A DNA stretch of 64,000 nucleotides from Gammaproteobacteria bacterium. GTDB taxonomy: Bacteria > Pseudomonadota > Gammaproteobacteria > Pseudomonadales > Azotimanducaceae. Where the stretch lies: positions 15,881-79,880 of the forward strand of contig VYFT01000047.1 of the NCBI GenBank assembly GCA_009842245.1, written 5' to 3'. The first letter of the stretch is position 1. Every line of letters starts with the position of its first letter. The notes under the pieces are model-generated. The model saw nothing but the letters and a program-made list of their open reading frames with translations, made no database searches and was not told the origin of the DNA. A program made the translations under genes and the position numbers. Of this stretch, positions 47,483-55,932 are shown one piece after another.

Positions 47483-47657
47483 ACTGCCGTGGTAAAACTT
47501 TTAGTGGTGTACGAATGTTGCCATTTTCTTTCAAAAATTGCCTCAAATTACCTGTATTTTTCCACAATTAGTGTGAATCTATGACCGTTATGAACACTTC
47601 CCGCCACATTCAAGAGATCCGATACGTTGTGGATAAGTTCCAACAAACTCTGGATAA
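47454..47657. other. Cluster of DnaA-box-like sites (candidate origin or DnaA-binding locus)
   Basis: Two perfect TTATCCACA boxes lie on the minus strand (47454-47463 and 47627-47636). Near-consensus boxes lie at 47467-47475 (TTATCCACT, minus), 47558-47566 (TTTTCCACA, plus) and 47649-47657 (TTATCCAGA, minus). Five sites within about 200 bases, with A/T-rich sequence at 47500-47580, look like a DnaA-binding region. One box lies inside the hemF end. A parS site 2 kb away supports an origin-proximal position. It could also be a DnaA titration or reactivation site. Confidence 0.5.
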
Positions 47658-47829
47658 TCCTTCAAGTTCGACATGAAAACTTCGTCGTCGAAAACGTGGT
47701 CGGGGACTAATAGAAACTAAGGTAACGGGACTACAAAATTTCTTCGAAAACATGGTTAAAATAGGTGTGTGCTTCTAGTTCTTTCGAACTGCAGTACACA
47801 GTTTCAAAAAGTCAGCAGAGGAACACACT
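47483..47829. other. Intergenic region between hemF and exbD
   Basis: These 347 bases hold no convincing gene. They contain three of the DnaA-box-like sites listed separately and an A/T-rich stretch at about 47500-47580. No terminator with a U-run is evident after hemF. Confidence 0.55.
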
Positions 47830-48234
47830 GTGAGAAATCGCGCACGTGGTGCTTTAGAAGAAGACCAAAAAATAAATCTCACCCCCATGTTGGACGTAGT
47901 GTTCATCATGTTGATCTTTTTCATCGTTACTGCGACGTTTGTAAAAGAAATTGGAATTGATGTGACTCCACCGGAAGAAGACCAACCGGAAGTCATTGAT
48001 CCCGATAAAAAGTCAATTGTGGTCAAGGTTTCTGCTCGCGATCAAATTCAGATCGGGGGAAGAAATATTGATGTCACTGCGGTCCGAGCAAATATTGAGC
48101 GACTTGCTGCAGAAAATCCTGAAGCTCCCGTGATCATCAATCCACATCCAGATTCGAGTGCTGACGTCTTTGTCGCGATTTGGGATGCCGCGAAACTTGC
48201 GGGCGTTCAAAACGTGCTAATGGCTGCCGACTGA
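47830..48234 (+). CDS. ExbD/TolR-family proton-channel subunit (lone gene)
   Basis: The 134-residue protein has the ExbD hallmark INLTPMLDVVFIMLIFFIVTATF, a single N-terminal membrane helix with the essential aspartate, and a periplasmic domain ending QIGGRNIDVTAVRANIERLAAENPEAPVIINPHP. It normally works with an ExbB/TolQ partner, often encoded alongside with TonB; neither is adjacent here. The start is GTG 47830 with GAGGA upstream. It should energise an outer-membrane TonB system or similar with ExbB from elsewhere. Confidence 0.88.
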   Translation: MRNRARGALEEDQKINLTPMLDVVFIMLIFFIVTATFVKEIGIDVTPPEEDQPEVIDPDKKSIVVKVSARDQIQIGGRNIDVTAVRANIERLAAENPEAPVIINPHPDSSADVFVAIWDAAKLAGVQNVLMAAD

Positions 48235-48281
48235 CATCTATTTACTGGGCTATCTTTCCCGAGACAACGCCCTTTGGCGCG

Positions 48282-49529
48282 TTAATTCATCGGTCCGACT
48301 ACCGAGACCACTCCAACGATCGAACCGGTAAGGAACGCAACCAGCGTACCCGATACTAGCGTTCTGGGCGCGAGAGATAGCAAGTCTTTGCGTCGTTCCG
48401 GTACCAATGCACTCACTCCCCCAACAAGTATTCCTACCGAACCTAAGTTCGTAAAACCACACAACGCGTAGGTCATTATCAGATTTGATCGCGCGGACAT
48501 TTCGTTCCCAACTTGCCCTAGTTGTTGATAAGCCACTAGTTCGTTGATCATCAGTTTCGTACCCATCAAGCTACTTCCGATCGAAGAATCAGTCCAGGAT
48601 AGTCCCATACACCAGGTTAGAGGACGAAACACCCAGGACGCGATTCGCTCTAGCGTAATTGGACCGCCACCAATCACTACAAAAGACATCAAGTGATTGA
48701 TTAGTGCTACAAGACTAATCAATACGATCAACATCGCAATGATGTTGATCACTATTTTTGTCCCATCCATCGCGCCGCGAGTTAGTGCATCGAACGAACT
48801 GTGATACTTAAACGCGTCCTCAACGTCAGTTTCACCGGTCACGTGATCGTCTGGAATCATTATTCTCGCAATCAAAATCCCACCCAATACATTGAGTAAT
48901 GACGCTGTGATCACGTGCGCAATCGTGTCGGATAAGACGTCGCCAACAACGCTAACATACAAGACCATCATGGATCCTGCAACAGTGGACATGCCACACG
49001 TGATCACGACAAAAAACTCGGATCGAGTAATGGTCTTGAGATAACCACGAATGATCATTGGAGCTTCTACCATTCCCACGAACACACTCGCAGCAGCAGC
49101 GACAGCCACCGCACCCCCAATTCGTAGCGTTTTTTGTAGTGCCCAAGAGATTCCCTTAATGATCAACGGTAGAACGCGCCAATACCAAAACAACGCGACT
49201 AAGACCGAAAACACAATGATTTGTGGTAAGAGCTGTGTAGCAAAGATAAACGGAGGACTTTCGGTGGTGAGTTCAAACGGCAGTTCCCCACCCCCCAAAT
49301 AGTCAAAGACGAACGCCGTGCCTTGTCGAGACGCATCCGTGATCGCGCCGACAACGACATTGAGCGAAGCTAGAGCTGACGATACAACCGGTAGCCGCAA
49401 CAGCAACGCGGCCACCAAAAGTTGCACACCAAGTGTGATTCCGACCGGCAACCAGCGCACCTGTCCTTTTGTTTCACTGAGAAGCCAAGCGACTGTGACT
49501 ACCAATGCAATACCTAGGAATGCGTGCAT
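48282..49529 (-). CDS. Concentrative nucleoside transporter (NupC/CNT family)
   Basis: The 415-residue integral membrane protein has 8 or more helices and CNT motifs: GGGELPFELTTESPPFIFATQLLPQIIVFS, VGMVEAPMIIRGYL (canonical GxxEAPxxIRPYL, here RGYL) and SALVPERRKDLLSLAPRTLVSGTLVAFLTG. It imports nucleosides with H+ or Na+. It is monocistronic, convergent with exbD. Confidence 0.92.
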   Translation of the reverse strand: MHAFLGIALVVTVAWLLSETKGQVRWLPVGITLGVQLLVAALLLRLPVVSSALASLNVVVGAITDASRQGTAFVFDYLGGGELPFELTTESPPFIFATQLLPQIIVFSVLVALFWYWRVLPLIIKGISWALQKTLRIGGAVAVAAAASVFVGMVEAPMIIRGYLKTITRSEFFVVITCGMSTVAGSMMVLYVSVVGDVLSDTIAHVITASLLNVLGGILIARIMIPDDHVTGETDVEDAFKYHSSFDALTRGAMDGTKIVINIIAMLIVLISLVALINHLMSFVVIGGGPITLERIASWVFRPLTWCMGLSWTDSSIGSSLMGTKLMINELVAYQQLGQVGNEMSARSNLIMTYALCGFTNLGSVGILVGGVSALVPERRKDLLSLAPRTLVSGTLVAFLTGSIVGVVSVVGPMN

Positions 49530-49866
49530 TCTCGTTAATCCTTAAGGTGGTGAGACTCTGGGAATCTACGGACGATCTTCTCAAGAAACAATGTTAAACA
49601 ATCAAAACTATGTCTCGTCATCTGCCGAACTACCTAGAAAACTGATTGTAGAAATCGTAGCAAAGTGATGTTCCACGTGGAACATTTGTACATATTAATA
49701 CCGTGCTCAACAAGAAATTCGAATTTCAAAAGATGTTTGCTGTCTCGCACCGTCTCTAAAACAAGTAAACGTTCTCGGTACGAAATTTCGCAACGATCTC
49801 GCATCGTCAGAACGATTACAATTTCTTTCCAAATTAATTATCTAAATCCTACACGAGTTATCGACC
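49530..49866. other. Intergenic region carrying a parS site
   Basis: These 337 bases lie between two divergent genes, the CNT transporter and the response regulator. They contain a perfect 16-bp parS palindrome (49669-49684) and are otherwise A/T-rich. An 82-codon frame across the parS and into the next gene is not credible. Promoters for both flanking genes must lie here. Confidence 0.6.
49669..49684. other. parS centromere site for ParB
   Basis: TGTTCCACGTGGAACA is a perfect 16-bp palindrome matching the parS consensus known from Pseudomonas and many other bacteria (compare TGTTTCACGTGAAACA). It is intergenic. I found no second copy in the window. In known genomes parS sites cluster near the origin of replication, and ParB bound there loads SMC/MukB and segregates origins. 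Confidence 0.92.
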
Positions 49867-50571
49867 ATGCCCAAACGAATTGCGATTGTAGAAGACGATC
49901 CAGATCAACGTGCGAATTACAAAGACGCTATTCGAAAGAAAGGCTATGAAGTTGTAGCATTTGCAGATCGTGTTTCTGCCTTAGCAGGGTTCCGGCAGTC
50001 GATGCCTGATTTAGCTATTCTCGACATCATATTGGGTGATGAAATGGATGCAGGATTTGAACTCTGTCGAGAATTACTCGCACGTTCACCTGATCTCCCG
50101 GTGATCTTTCTCACGGAACGAATTGATGAAATTGACAAAATTTCTGGGCTACGATTGGGCGCTTGGGACTATTTGCCGAAACCAATCTCTCTAGACTACC
50201 TCGCCGAGCGGATCGCCTCGCTATTGCGAATCGAACAGGTACGATCCAGTTCAGACGATACAAATCGTACGAGTATCGTTCGAGTTGGAGAACTTCAGCT
50301 GGATCAGGACGCTCTGCTCGTTTCTTGGAAAGAGAACCGCATTGATTTGTCACAAACAGAGTTCAAAATGCTTGCGCGACTCGTTCGGTCGCCCGGTCAC
50401 GCGGTGAGTTACGAAGCACTCATGGAAACTACCAATCAGAGTTTTGTGTCAAACAATACGATTAACACACACGTCCGTAATCTTCGAAAGAAGTTTGAAC
50501 ACGTCGATGCTGAATTTGAGGCTATCAAGAGCGAGTACGGTTTTGGCTATCGCTGGATACTAAACACGTAA
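49867..50571 (+). CDS. OmpR-family response regulator, sortase-system (PdsR) like
   Basis: The 234-residue product has a receiver domain (acidic EDD near 9-11, phosphoacceptor Asp53 in LAILDIILGDE, Lys in YLPKPISLD) and an OmpR winged helix (LSQTEFKMLARLVRSPGHAVSYEALM). The D-I-I-L-G-D-E-M-D-A-G-F-E-L-C-R segment resembles regulators of the proteobacterial dedicated sortase system (TIGR03787 type). No sortase gene is in the window. It precedes its kinase gene by 9 bases. Confidence 0.85.
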   Translation: MPKRIAIVEDDPDQRANYKDAIRKKGYEVVAFADRVSALAGFRQSMPDLAILDIILGDEMDAGFELCRELLARSPDLPVIFLTERIDEIDKISGLRLGAWDYLPKPISLDYLAERIASLLRIEQVRSSSDDTNRTSIVRVGELQLDQDALLVSWKENRIDLSQTEFKMLARLVRSPGHAVSYEALMETTNQSFVSNNTINTHVRNLRKKFEHVDAEFEAIKSEYGFGYRWILNT

Positions 50572-50580
50572 AGATCACCG

Positions 50581-52743
50581 ATGAGAATTCGTTCGCGGAT
50601 TCGAGGTCCTAAACTTCGCACTAAACTGTTGCTCCTAGCAGCAATACTCCTGTTTGCTCCATTTTTGTTCTATACCTTACTAGTAGAAGTTGAAACTCTG
50701 CTGGTTGACGCGCAAATGAACAATCAGATTAGTCTTGCGAATAGTGTTGCAATTCTCTTCAATAATCAGAAGTCTCTTTTCCAAGACCTACCCACCGAAA
50801 TCGACGAATCCAAAGACTTAATTGCACAACCACTAAAAGGGAGCGTTTTGTTGGATGGAAAAGTACTAGACTGGAACACACCCGATAGTGTCATCTCTTG
50901 GAAATTTGGGACCGATGATGGTTCATTCAACCTGCGTTTGGGGGAGCAAATTAGTCATCTCTACGGTTATGTCGAGATTGAAGATGCCGAGTTCGTACCG
51001 CGCGATCCTACTACTTTTAGTCTTGATGCCTCAGATCATCTGCGTGTCAATTACTTGAACGAAGACGGAGAGTTGGCCGAAGTTGCGTTTACGTTCTCGA
51101 GAGCCGGAGTAGCCTCTGCATACACATACCTTGCTAATCAACAAGGCGACGACTTGGATCCGGATGAAAACGTTGGCGCGTTTCTAGCTGAAACTGCTAC
51201 TGGAGTGAATATCGAATTTACTATACCACTAAATATCATCGTAGATCGCTCGGTATTTGCCGTAACGTACGTAGATGTAGATGTCAATCCCGTAGAGCGT
51301 AGTCAAACCACTACCACTCAACCGACCGCTGCCGGGCTAGACTATTTTGAATTGGTTGTGTATAGATCAGCTACAATTCTTGAAAAAATTGAGAGTTTGG
51401 GATTTGAAGACACACGGGTGATGATCTTTGATGAGATGGGCCGAAAACGTGGCGAGTCTGTGCTCGGAGTCAATCAGGAAGAGTTCTTGGGAAATTCTGA
51501 TCAATCGAAAAACATTTTCGAACGAATTGGTGGTTTTTTTCGTCGCTTTTATCCGGGACAGGCATTCCGAGATCTATCACCAGATGATGCCGAGCAAAGG
51601 ACCATCGAGGTAATAAACAGCGCTTTAAATAACGAGCCTACGAAACAAAAGATTGTGTCCGTATCGGGAGCGCCAGCTATTATTGCAGCCTACCCTATTC
51701 GTGCAGAAGGTGAAGTTATTGGCGTAGCAGTTGTCCAACAGAATGTGGAGGACATATTGAGACTCCTCGCCGGCACGCTTAGGACGATTGTTGTAGTCTC
51801 GCTCGTTATATTCGCAATTCTCACCATTGCGCTTTTGGGCTATGCGATCCGTCTTGCTTATCGCATTCAAAAACTTCGAAGCACTACAGCTCGCGCTATC
51901 GATGAATACGGACGAATAAAAGTCAGTTCACTTAGTGTCGAACGGAATACCGGTGATGAAATAGGTGAGCTAGCCCGTTCGATTGATGCGATGTTAGGAA
52001 GATTGACACAACATCAAACATTTCTCCAACGAATGCCGCGAACATTACGTCATGAGATCAATAATCCACTCAATACGCTGAGTACATCGTTGGAAAATCT
52101 TCGTAACACGAACGATCCGGAAGAACAGCGGCGGTACCTACAAAGTGCACAACGTGGTGTCGTTCGTATCGGTCGGATCGTACAAAACCTGAGTGATGCG
52201 GCAAGCTTGGAAGACTCACTCCAAGATGAAGAGTTTGAGAGTGTTGACATGCTGAAGCTCTTGAAAAACTATGTTTCCAATTTAGAAAACACACACAAAG
52301 ACATTCAATTCGTACTCGTCTGTGACGAACAACCCGCGATTGCTAGAGTGTCTGACTTTCACGTTGAACAAATGCTCGACAAGATCATCGACAATGCAAT
52401 CGATTTTCACCGCCACGATAGTCCGATCAGTGTCCTGTTACAAGTTGGAACTACGCACTTACGCATTACCGTGGCAAATCGTGGTCCAACCTTGATAGGC
52501 GATACTGCTGCTGTGTTTGACTCATTAGTCAGCATGCGAGACACGCAAAGTACGATGCACTTTGGTTTAGGGTTATATGTGGTGCGAGTGATTGTCGAAT
52601 ACCATGGAGGCAGAGTGCAAGCTGTAAATCTTGACGACGAATCGGGCGTAGCTATTACTGTTGATCTTCCGTTAGCAAAAGATGGTCCAGGGAGGACAAC
52701 TGAGGATAACGAACTAAGTAGTGTTGAATCGGTCCCGCGTTAG
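50581..52743 (+). CDS. Sensor histidine kinase, sortase-system (PdsS) like
   Basis: The 720-residue kinase has a first membrane helix at about residues 16-36, a large periplasmic domain (about 365 residues) with several beta-rich segments, a second helix near 400-425, a HAMP-like linker, the phosphoacceptor His491 in LRHEINNPLNTLS, the N-box DKIIDNAIDFH and G-box FGLGLYVVRVIVEYHGGRV. Size and layout match the TIGR03785 kinases seen with dedicated sortase systems in marine Gammaproteobacteria. Partner of the upstream regulator; the stimulus is unknown. Confidence 0.85.
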   Translation: MRIRSRIRGPKLRTKLLLLAAILLFAPFLFYTLLVEVETLLVDAQMNNQISLANSVAILFNNQKSLFQDLPTEIDESKDLIAQPLKGSVLLDGKVLDWNTPDSVISWKFGTDDGSFNLRLGEQISHLYGYVEIEDAEFVPRDPTTFSLDASDHLRVNYLNEDGELAEVAFTFSRAGVASAYTYLANQQGDDLDPDENVGAFLAETATGVNIEFTIPLNIIVDRSVFAVTYVDVDVNPVERSQTTTTQPTAAGLDYFELVVYRSATILEKIESLGFEDTRVMIFDEMGRKRGESVLGVNQEEFLGNSDQSKNIFERIGGFFRRFYPGQAFRDLSPDDAEQRTIEVINSALNNEPTKQKIVSVSGAPAIIAAYPIRAEGEVIGVAVVQQNVEDILRLLAGTLRTIVVVSLVIFAILTIALLGYAIRLAYRIQKLRSTTARAIDEYGRIKVSSLSVERNTGDEIGELARSIDAMLGRLTQHQTFLQRMPRTLRHEINNPLNTLSTSLENLRNTNDPEEQRRYLQSAQRGVVRIGRIVQNLSDAASLEDSLQDEEFESVDMLKLLKNYVSNLENTHKDIQFVLVCDEQPAIARVSDFHVEQMLDKIIDNAIDFHRHDSPISVLLQVGTTHLRITVANRGPTLIGDTAAVFDSLVSMRDTQSTMHFGLGLYVVRVIVEYHGGRVQAVNLDDESGVAITVDLPLAKDGPGRTTEDNELSSVESVPR

Positions 52744-52791
52744 TCGATACGGTTTCTAGGCTTATGCTAACAAACAGCTGGAGATTTATAC

Positions 52792-53691
52792 CTAGTTTAC
52801 TGCGAGTTTGGAGTCCTCGCTCAGAGTTCCTTCGACTCGCAATATTCCCTTTTTTACCATGAAACACACGGCTGCATAAACACTTCTTCGCGCAGCGGGA
52901 TGTAGGATGGGATCCAAACTGTCGTACATTAAGGGTACTAGATCCGCAATCGTCTGCACGTTTTGCTGGACATACTTCTCAATCTGTTCCTCGCGGTGCA
53001 ATCGATGCCGAATGAATGATTCTACATGAGGAATTGGTTCGGTAATTGGCGGACCATGAGTGGGCCAATACAAGTCGATTTCGTAATCCAACAGCAAACG
53101 CAAACTCGCCATGTAGAGTTCCATGTCTCCATCAGGTGGTGAGATAACACTTGTGGACCACCCCATGACATGATCACCAGAGAATAGTGCTCGTTCCTCA
53201 TTCAACAAGTAACACACGTGATTTGAGGTGTGACCCGGGGTATGCAAGCATGTGAGACTCCAAGAGTCTCCCTCAATCCTGTCATGGTGTTTTAAAAAAA
53301 CATCAGGAACGAACTCCGTATCGCATCCCTCCTCCACGACCCAATCGTCGCTTCTGTTCGCTCCGTGAGGGCCAAATCCGTAGGTCTTCGCATCACAGTG
53401 TTCTTTCAGCATCGCGCAACCGGGTGAATGATCGAGATGCGTGTGTGTTACAACGAGGTGTGTAATTTTCTCGTTCTGCGTTGCTCGCAAAATCGCGTCA
53501 ACGTGATCAGGATCTGCCGGACCGGGATCAATCACTGCGACATTTCTTGATCCAACAAGATAGGTACCGGTACCAAAGTACGTGAATGGGCTTGGGTTAT
53601 TTGCAATGATGCGGCGAATCTGTGGCGATACCTGTTGGGAAACACCGTAAGTAAACTGAAGATCCTGCACAAATGGAATATTGACCACCAT
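52792..53691 (-). CDS. MBL-fold metallo-hydrolase
   Basis: The 299-residue product has the metal motif HTHLDHSPG near residue 90, GPADPDHV and LHTPGHTSNHVCYLL, GDHVMGWSTS, and a helical C-terminal domain after IRHRLHREEQIEKYV. This layout matches LACTB2-like and related beta-lactamase-fold hydrolases (endoribonuclease or thioesterase activities). Function not proven. ATG 53691 is used; the TTG at 53703 is also possible. It is 33 bases downstream of the pseudokinase gene on the same strand, so it may be the last gene of that operon. Confidence 0.82.
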   Translation of the reverse strand: MVVNIPFVQDLQFTYGVSQQVSPQIRRIIANNPSPFTYFGTGTYLVGSRNVAVIDPGPADPDHVDAILRATQNEKITHLVVTHTHLDHSPGCAMLKEHCDAKTYGFGPHGANRSDDWVVEEGCDTEFVPDVFLKHHDRIEGDSWSLTCLHTPGHTSNHVCYLLNEERALFSGDHVMGWSTSVISPPDGDMELYMASLRLLLDYEIDLYWPTHGPPITEPIPHVESFIRHRLHREEQIEKYVQQNVQTIADLVPLMYDSLDPILHPAARRSVYAAVCFMVKKGILRVEGTLSEDSKLAVN

Positions 53692-53724
53692 GGATCGGCT
53701 CAATACCGTGGTTGCATCTGAAGA

Positions 53725-55932
53725 TCAGTCAGTTTCAGTCCAACTTTGGTACTGTAATGACCAGACGTCATTCATTGGTTGAATGCTCAGCGCAACATCC
53801 ATGTATTGAATTGCTCGATCGGTAAGACCGGCACCGTACGCTTCTAACGCAACAGCTGCACTGCGTTCGGCACACTGATCCAGCAGCACGGTGACGTCTG
53901 TATTTTTCGCATCAAGTGCTTGCGCCCTCCGAAGTACCGCAATTGCATTTTCGTTCGCTGGTTTAGAGATGTATCCCCGTTGAAAAAGAGATTGTGCTTC
54001 ACGATACAGTGAAGCAGCTTCCGCGCGGTCATTTTGTAGCTTTTCCAAAGCGTCAGACATTGCGTCGAGTGTAACTTCAGAGACTCCGGCTTGTTCGGCC
54101 GCGAGTACTAAATTCTTCTCTGCGCCGAATTCACGCTCTTCTAGTAATTTCTGATGCTGCTCAATCAATCGTTCTTCTATCTCAACAAGTTTACTCTTAG
54201 CTTCATCGTTATCAGCATCCAAAACTAAGACTTGTCGATAAGTCGACATTGCATTGTCGGGACCAGGCGGAGTGATCAACAGACCATCATCAAAAAGTGT
54301 TTTCGCACGTTGAAGGTGGGTGTTAATGTCTGTCTCTAAATCTTTTGCGAGTTCTACCCTATCTCGTGCTTCGTCGAGCTCCTGAGCGTCTGGATCTGCA
54401 TATTTTGCTTTTTCAAAAAAGTCTTGCGCGGCTTGTATGTCAGATGCGTTCGCTGCTTCTATAGCAGCAGTCGCGTACATAACCGCAATTTCGTGTAAAT
54501 GTTGCCGTGCTTCTTCACTGTCTGGAAACAATCTCAACACTGTTTTGTAGGCAAGTACCGCCGCATGCAGCAAAGCAAGATCTTCCATTCCAGCCGCTAC
54601 GAGAGGACGGGCATCAGCAAGTAATTGATCACGCCTTTGCCGATGCTCTAACTCTGTTACTAGATGAGCTAATTCAGGATCGTTGGGAACAACAGTGCGA
54701 TACTCGTCCAAGCGATCCTGTGCAAACGCAAATTCATCGTTCCTGATCAATGATTCGATATCTTCCCTTCGTTTCGTCTTTGCGTCAGAGATTGCTTGAT
54801 GAGCACCATTGTGATTGGGATTTAGTTCAAGTACCTTGTTGTATGCGGTAATGATCGTAATTAGACTCTGATTCCGTCCGAGCGACTCTGCTCGCCGCCA
54901 CCGCTCGCTAAGTTCCGGGTGATCGCCTAAACCGACTTCGTAGAAAAGCATCTTCACCCCGTCAAAATTAATGTATGCGTACACAGACGCTAAGATCCCG
55001 AACACCGCAACGGTCATCACAGTACTATACAGCCAAAATCGGGAATTTTTCGTCGGACTATCGCCGGAGCTGGATACAGGTTGATCAAGTGGGAGTGCGA
55101 CTTGCTGTATTTCAGAGACATCGATTAATCCCGATCGATATCTAATGTCGCCGACGAGTCTTGAGTCCGTTTTCTTATCAGCCACGAAATCAAAAACATT
55201 CTCATACAACAATTTACGCGCACTAGGTCTATACGCCAGCATATCTTCAATTGCTTGTTGTACAGACGGATGGGCGAGTGGCAATCTCGGCACAACGTCT
55301 TCCTCGACATGAAGTCGGACCGTACCGTTCTGGTCCACCCAAGGAAAACTCCCAGTAAGAGTCGAATAAAGCAAAATTCCCATCGAGTAAAAGTCACTTG
55401 CGTTGCTGTACAGTTGACTCGATCGAACCTCCGGCGCATCATATGCGTGGTCGGGGGTGCCAGAAGACTCAGAACTGTCCAACTTCCACAGTGGCAAGTC
55501 CAAACGTACTACCTGAGTCTCCGCTTCAAATAGCACGCTCTCAGGACTGATGGATCGGTGCACGATACCATGAGTGTGCAAATGTTGTAGTGCCGTTGCG
55601 ATCGTGGTACTCATGGATACGATTTGATCGAACGACATACCTCGCTCCTTACGGGCATTAAGGTCTTCGGCTTCCATCCATTCGGTCACAACAACTATGT
55701 GATCATTGTCGATTCCGCACTCAAGCACCGAGACTACGTTCGGGTGTGGATTCTCACTCAGTAACCGAATGCTTTCAAGGTACTCTTCGACTGTGCTTTG
55801 AGTTAACGAAGCATTGATGTGAAAACGATTTACCGCTACTGATTGTTCTCTCTCCGTGTCTAGCGCAAGAGCACACTGCCAACCGTTGGTTTGCCGATAT
55901 ATTTCAAGCTCTTCGTACCTTTCAGAGTTCAT
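53725..55932 (-). CDS. Membrane pseudokinase with helical (TPR-like) repeats
   Basis: The 735-residue protein opens with a serine/threonine kinase-like domain (residues 1-250). Fold motifs are present (WMEAEDL hinge, HGIVHRSISPESVLF, YDAPEVR, SDFYSMGILLYSTLTGSFPW), but the catalytic residues are not: VAIK lysine is Asn35, HRD is HRS (Ser127), the catalytic-loop Asn is Ser132 and DFG is DLP (Asp145 kept). The glycine loop is also lost. A membrane helix is at about 299-321, followed by some 400 residues of TPR-like helical repeats outside the membrane. It is downstream of the MORN gene with an 11-base overlap. Confidence 0.85.
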   Translation of the reverse strand: MNSERYEELEIYRQTNGWQCALALDTEREQSVAVNRFHINASLTQSTVEEYLESIRLLSENPHPNVVSVLECGIDNDHIVVVTEWMEAEDLNARKERGMSFDQIVSMSTTIATALQHLHTHGIVHRSISPESVLFEAETQVVRLDLPLWKLDSSESSGTPDHAYDAPEVRSSQLYSNASDFYSMGILLYSTLTGSFPWVDQNGTVRLHVEEDVVPRLPLAHPSVQQAIEDMLAYRPSARKLLYENVFDFVADKKTDSRLVGDIRYRSGLIDVSEIQQVALPLDQPVSSSGDSPTKNSRFWLYSTVMTVAVFGILASVYAYINFDGVKMLFYEVGLGDHPELSERWRRAESLGRNQSLITIITAYNKVLELNPNHNGAHQAISDAKTKRREDIESLIRNDEFAFAQDRLDEYRTVVPNDPELAHLVTELEHRQRRDQLLADARPLVAAGMEDLALLHAAVLAYKTVLRLFPDSEEARQHLHEIAVMYATAAIEAANASDIQAAQDFFEKAKYADPDAQELDEARDRVELAKDLETDINTHLQRAKTLFDDGLLITPPGPDNAMSTYRQVLVLDADNDEAKSKLVEIEERLIEQHQKLLEEREFGAEKNLVLAAEQAGVSEVTLDAMSDALEKLQNDRAEAASLYREAQSLFQRGYISKPANENAIAVLRRAQALDAKNTDVTVLLDQCAERSAAVALEAYGAGLTDRAIQYMDVALSIQPMNDVWSLQYQSWTETD

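Noticed and set aside
49665..49949. 94-codon frame overlapping parS and the response-regulator start
   Set aside because: Out of frame with the clearly coding regulator, arginine/serine-rich and without domain features; a shadow frame.
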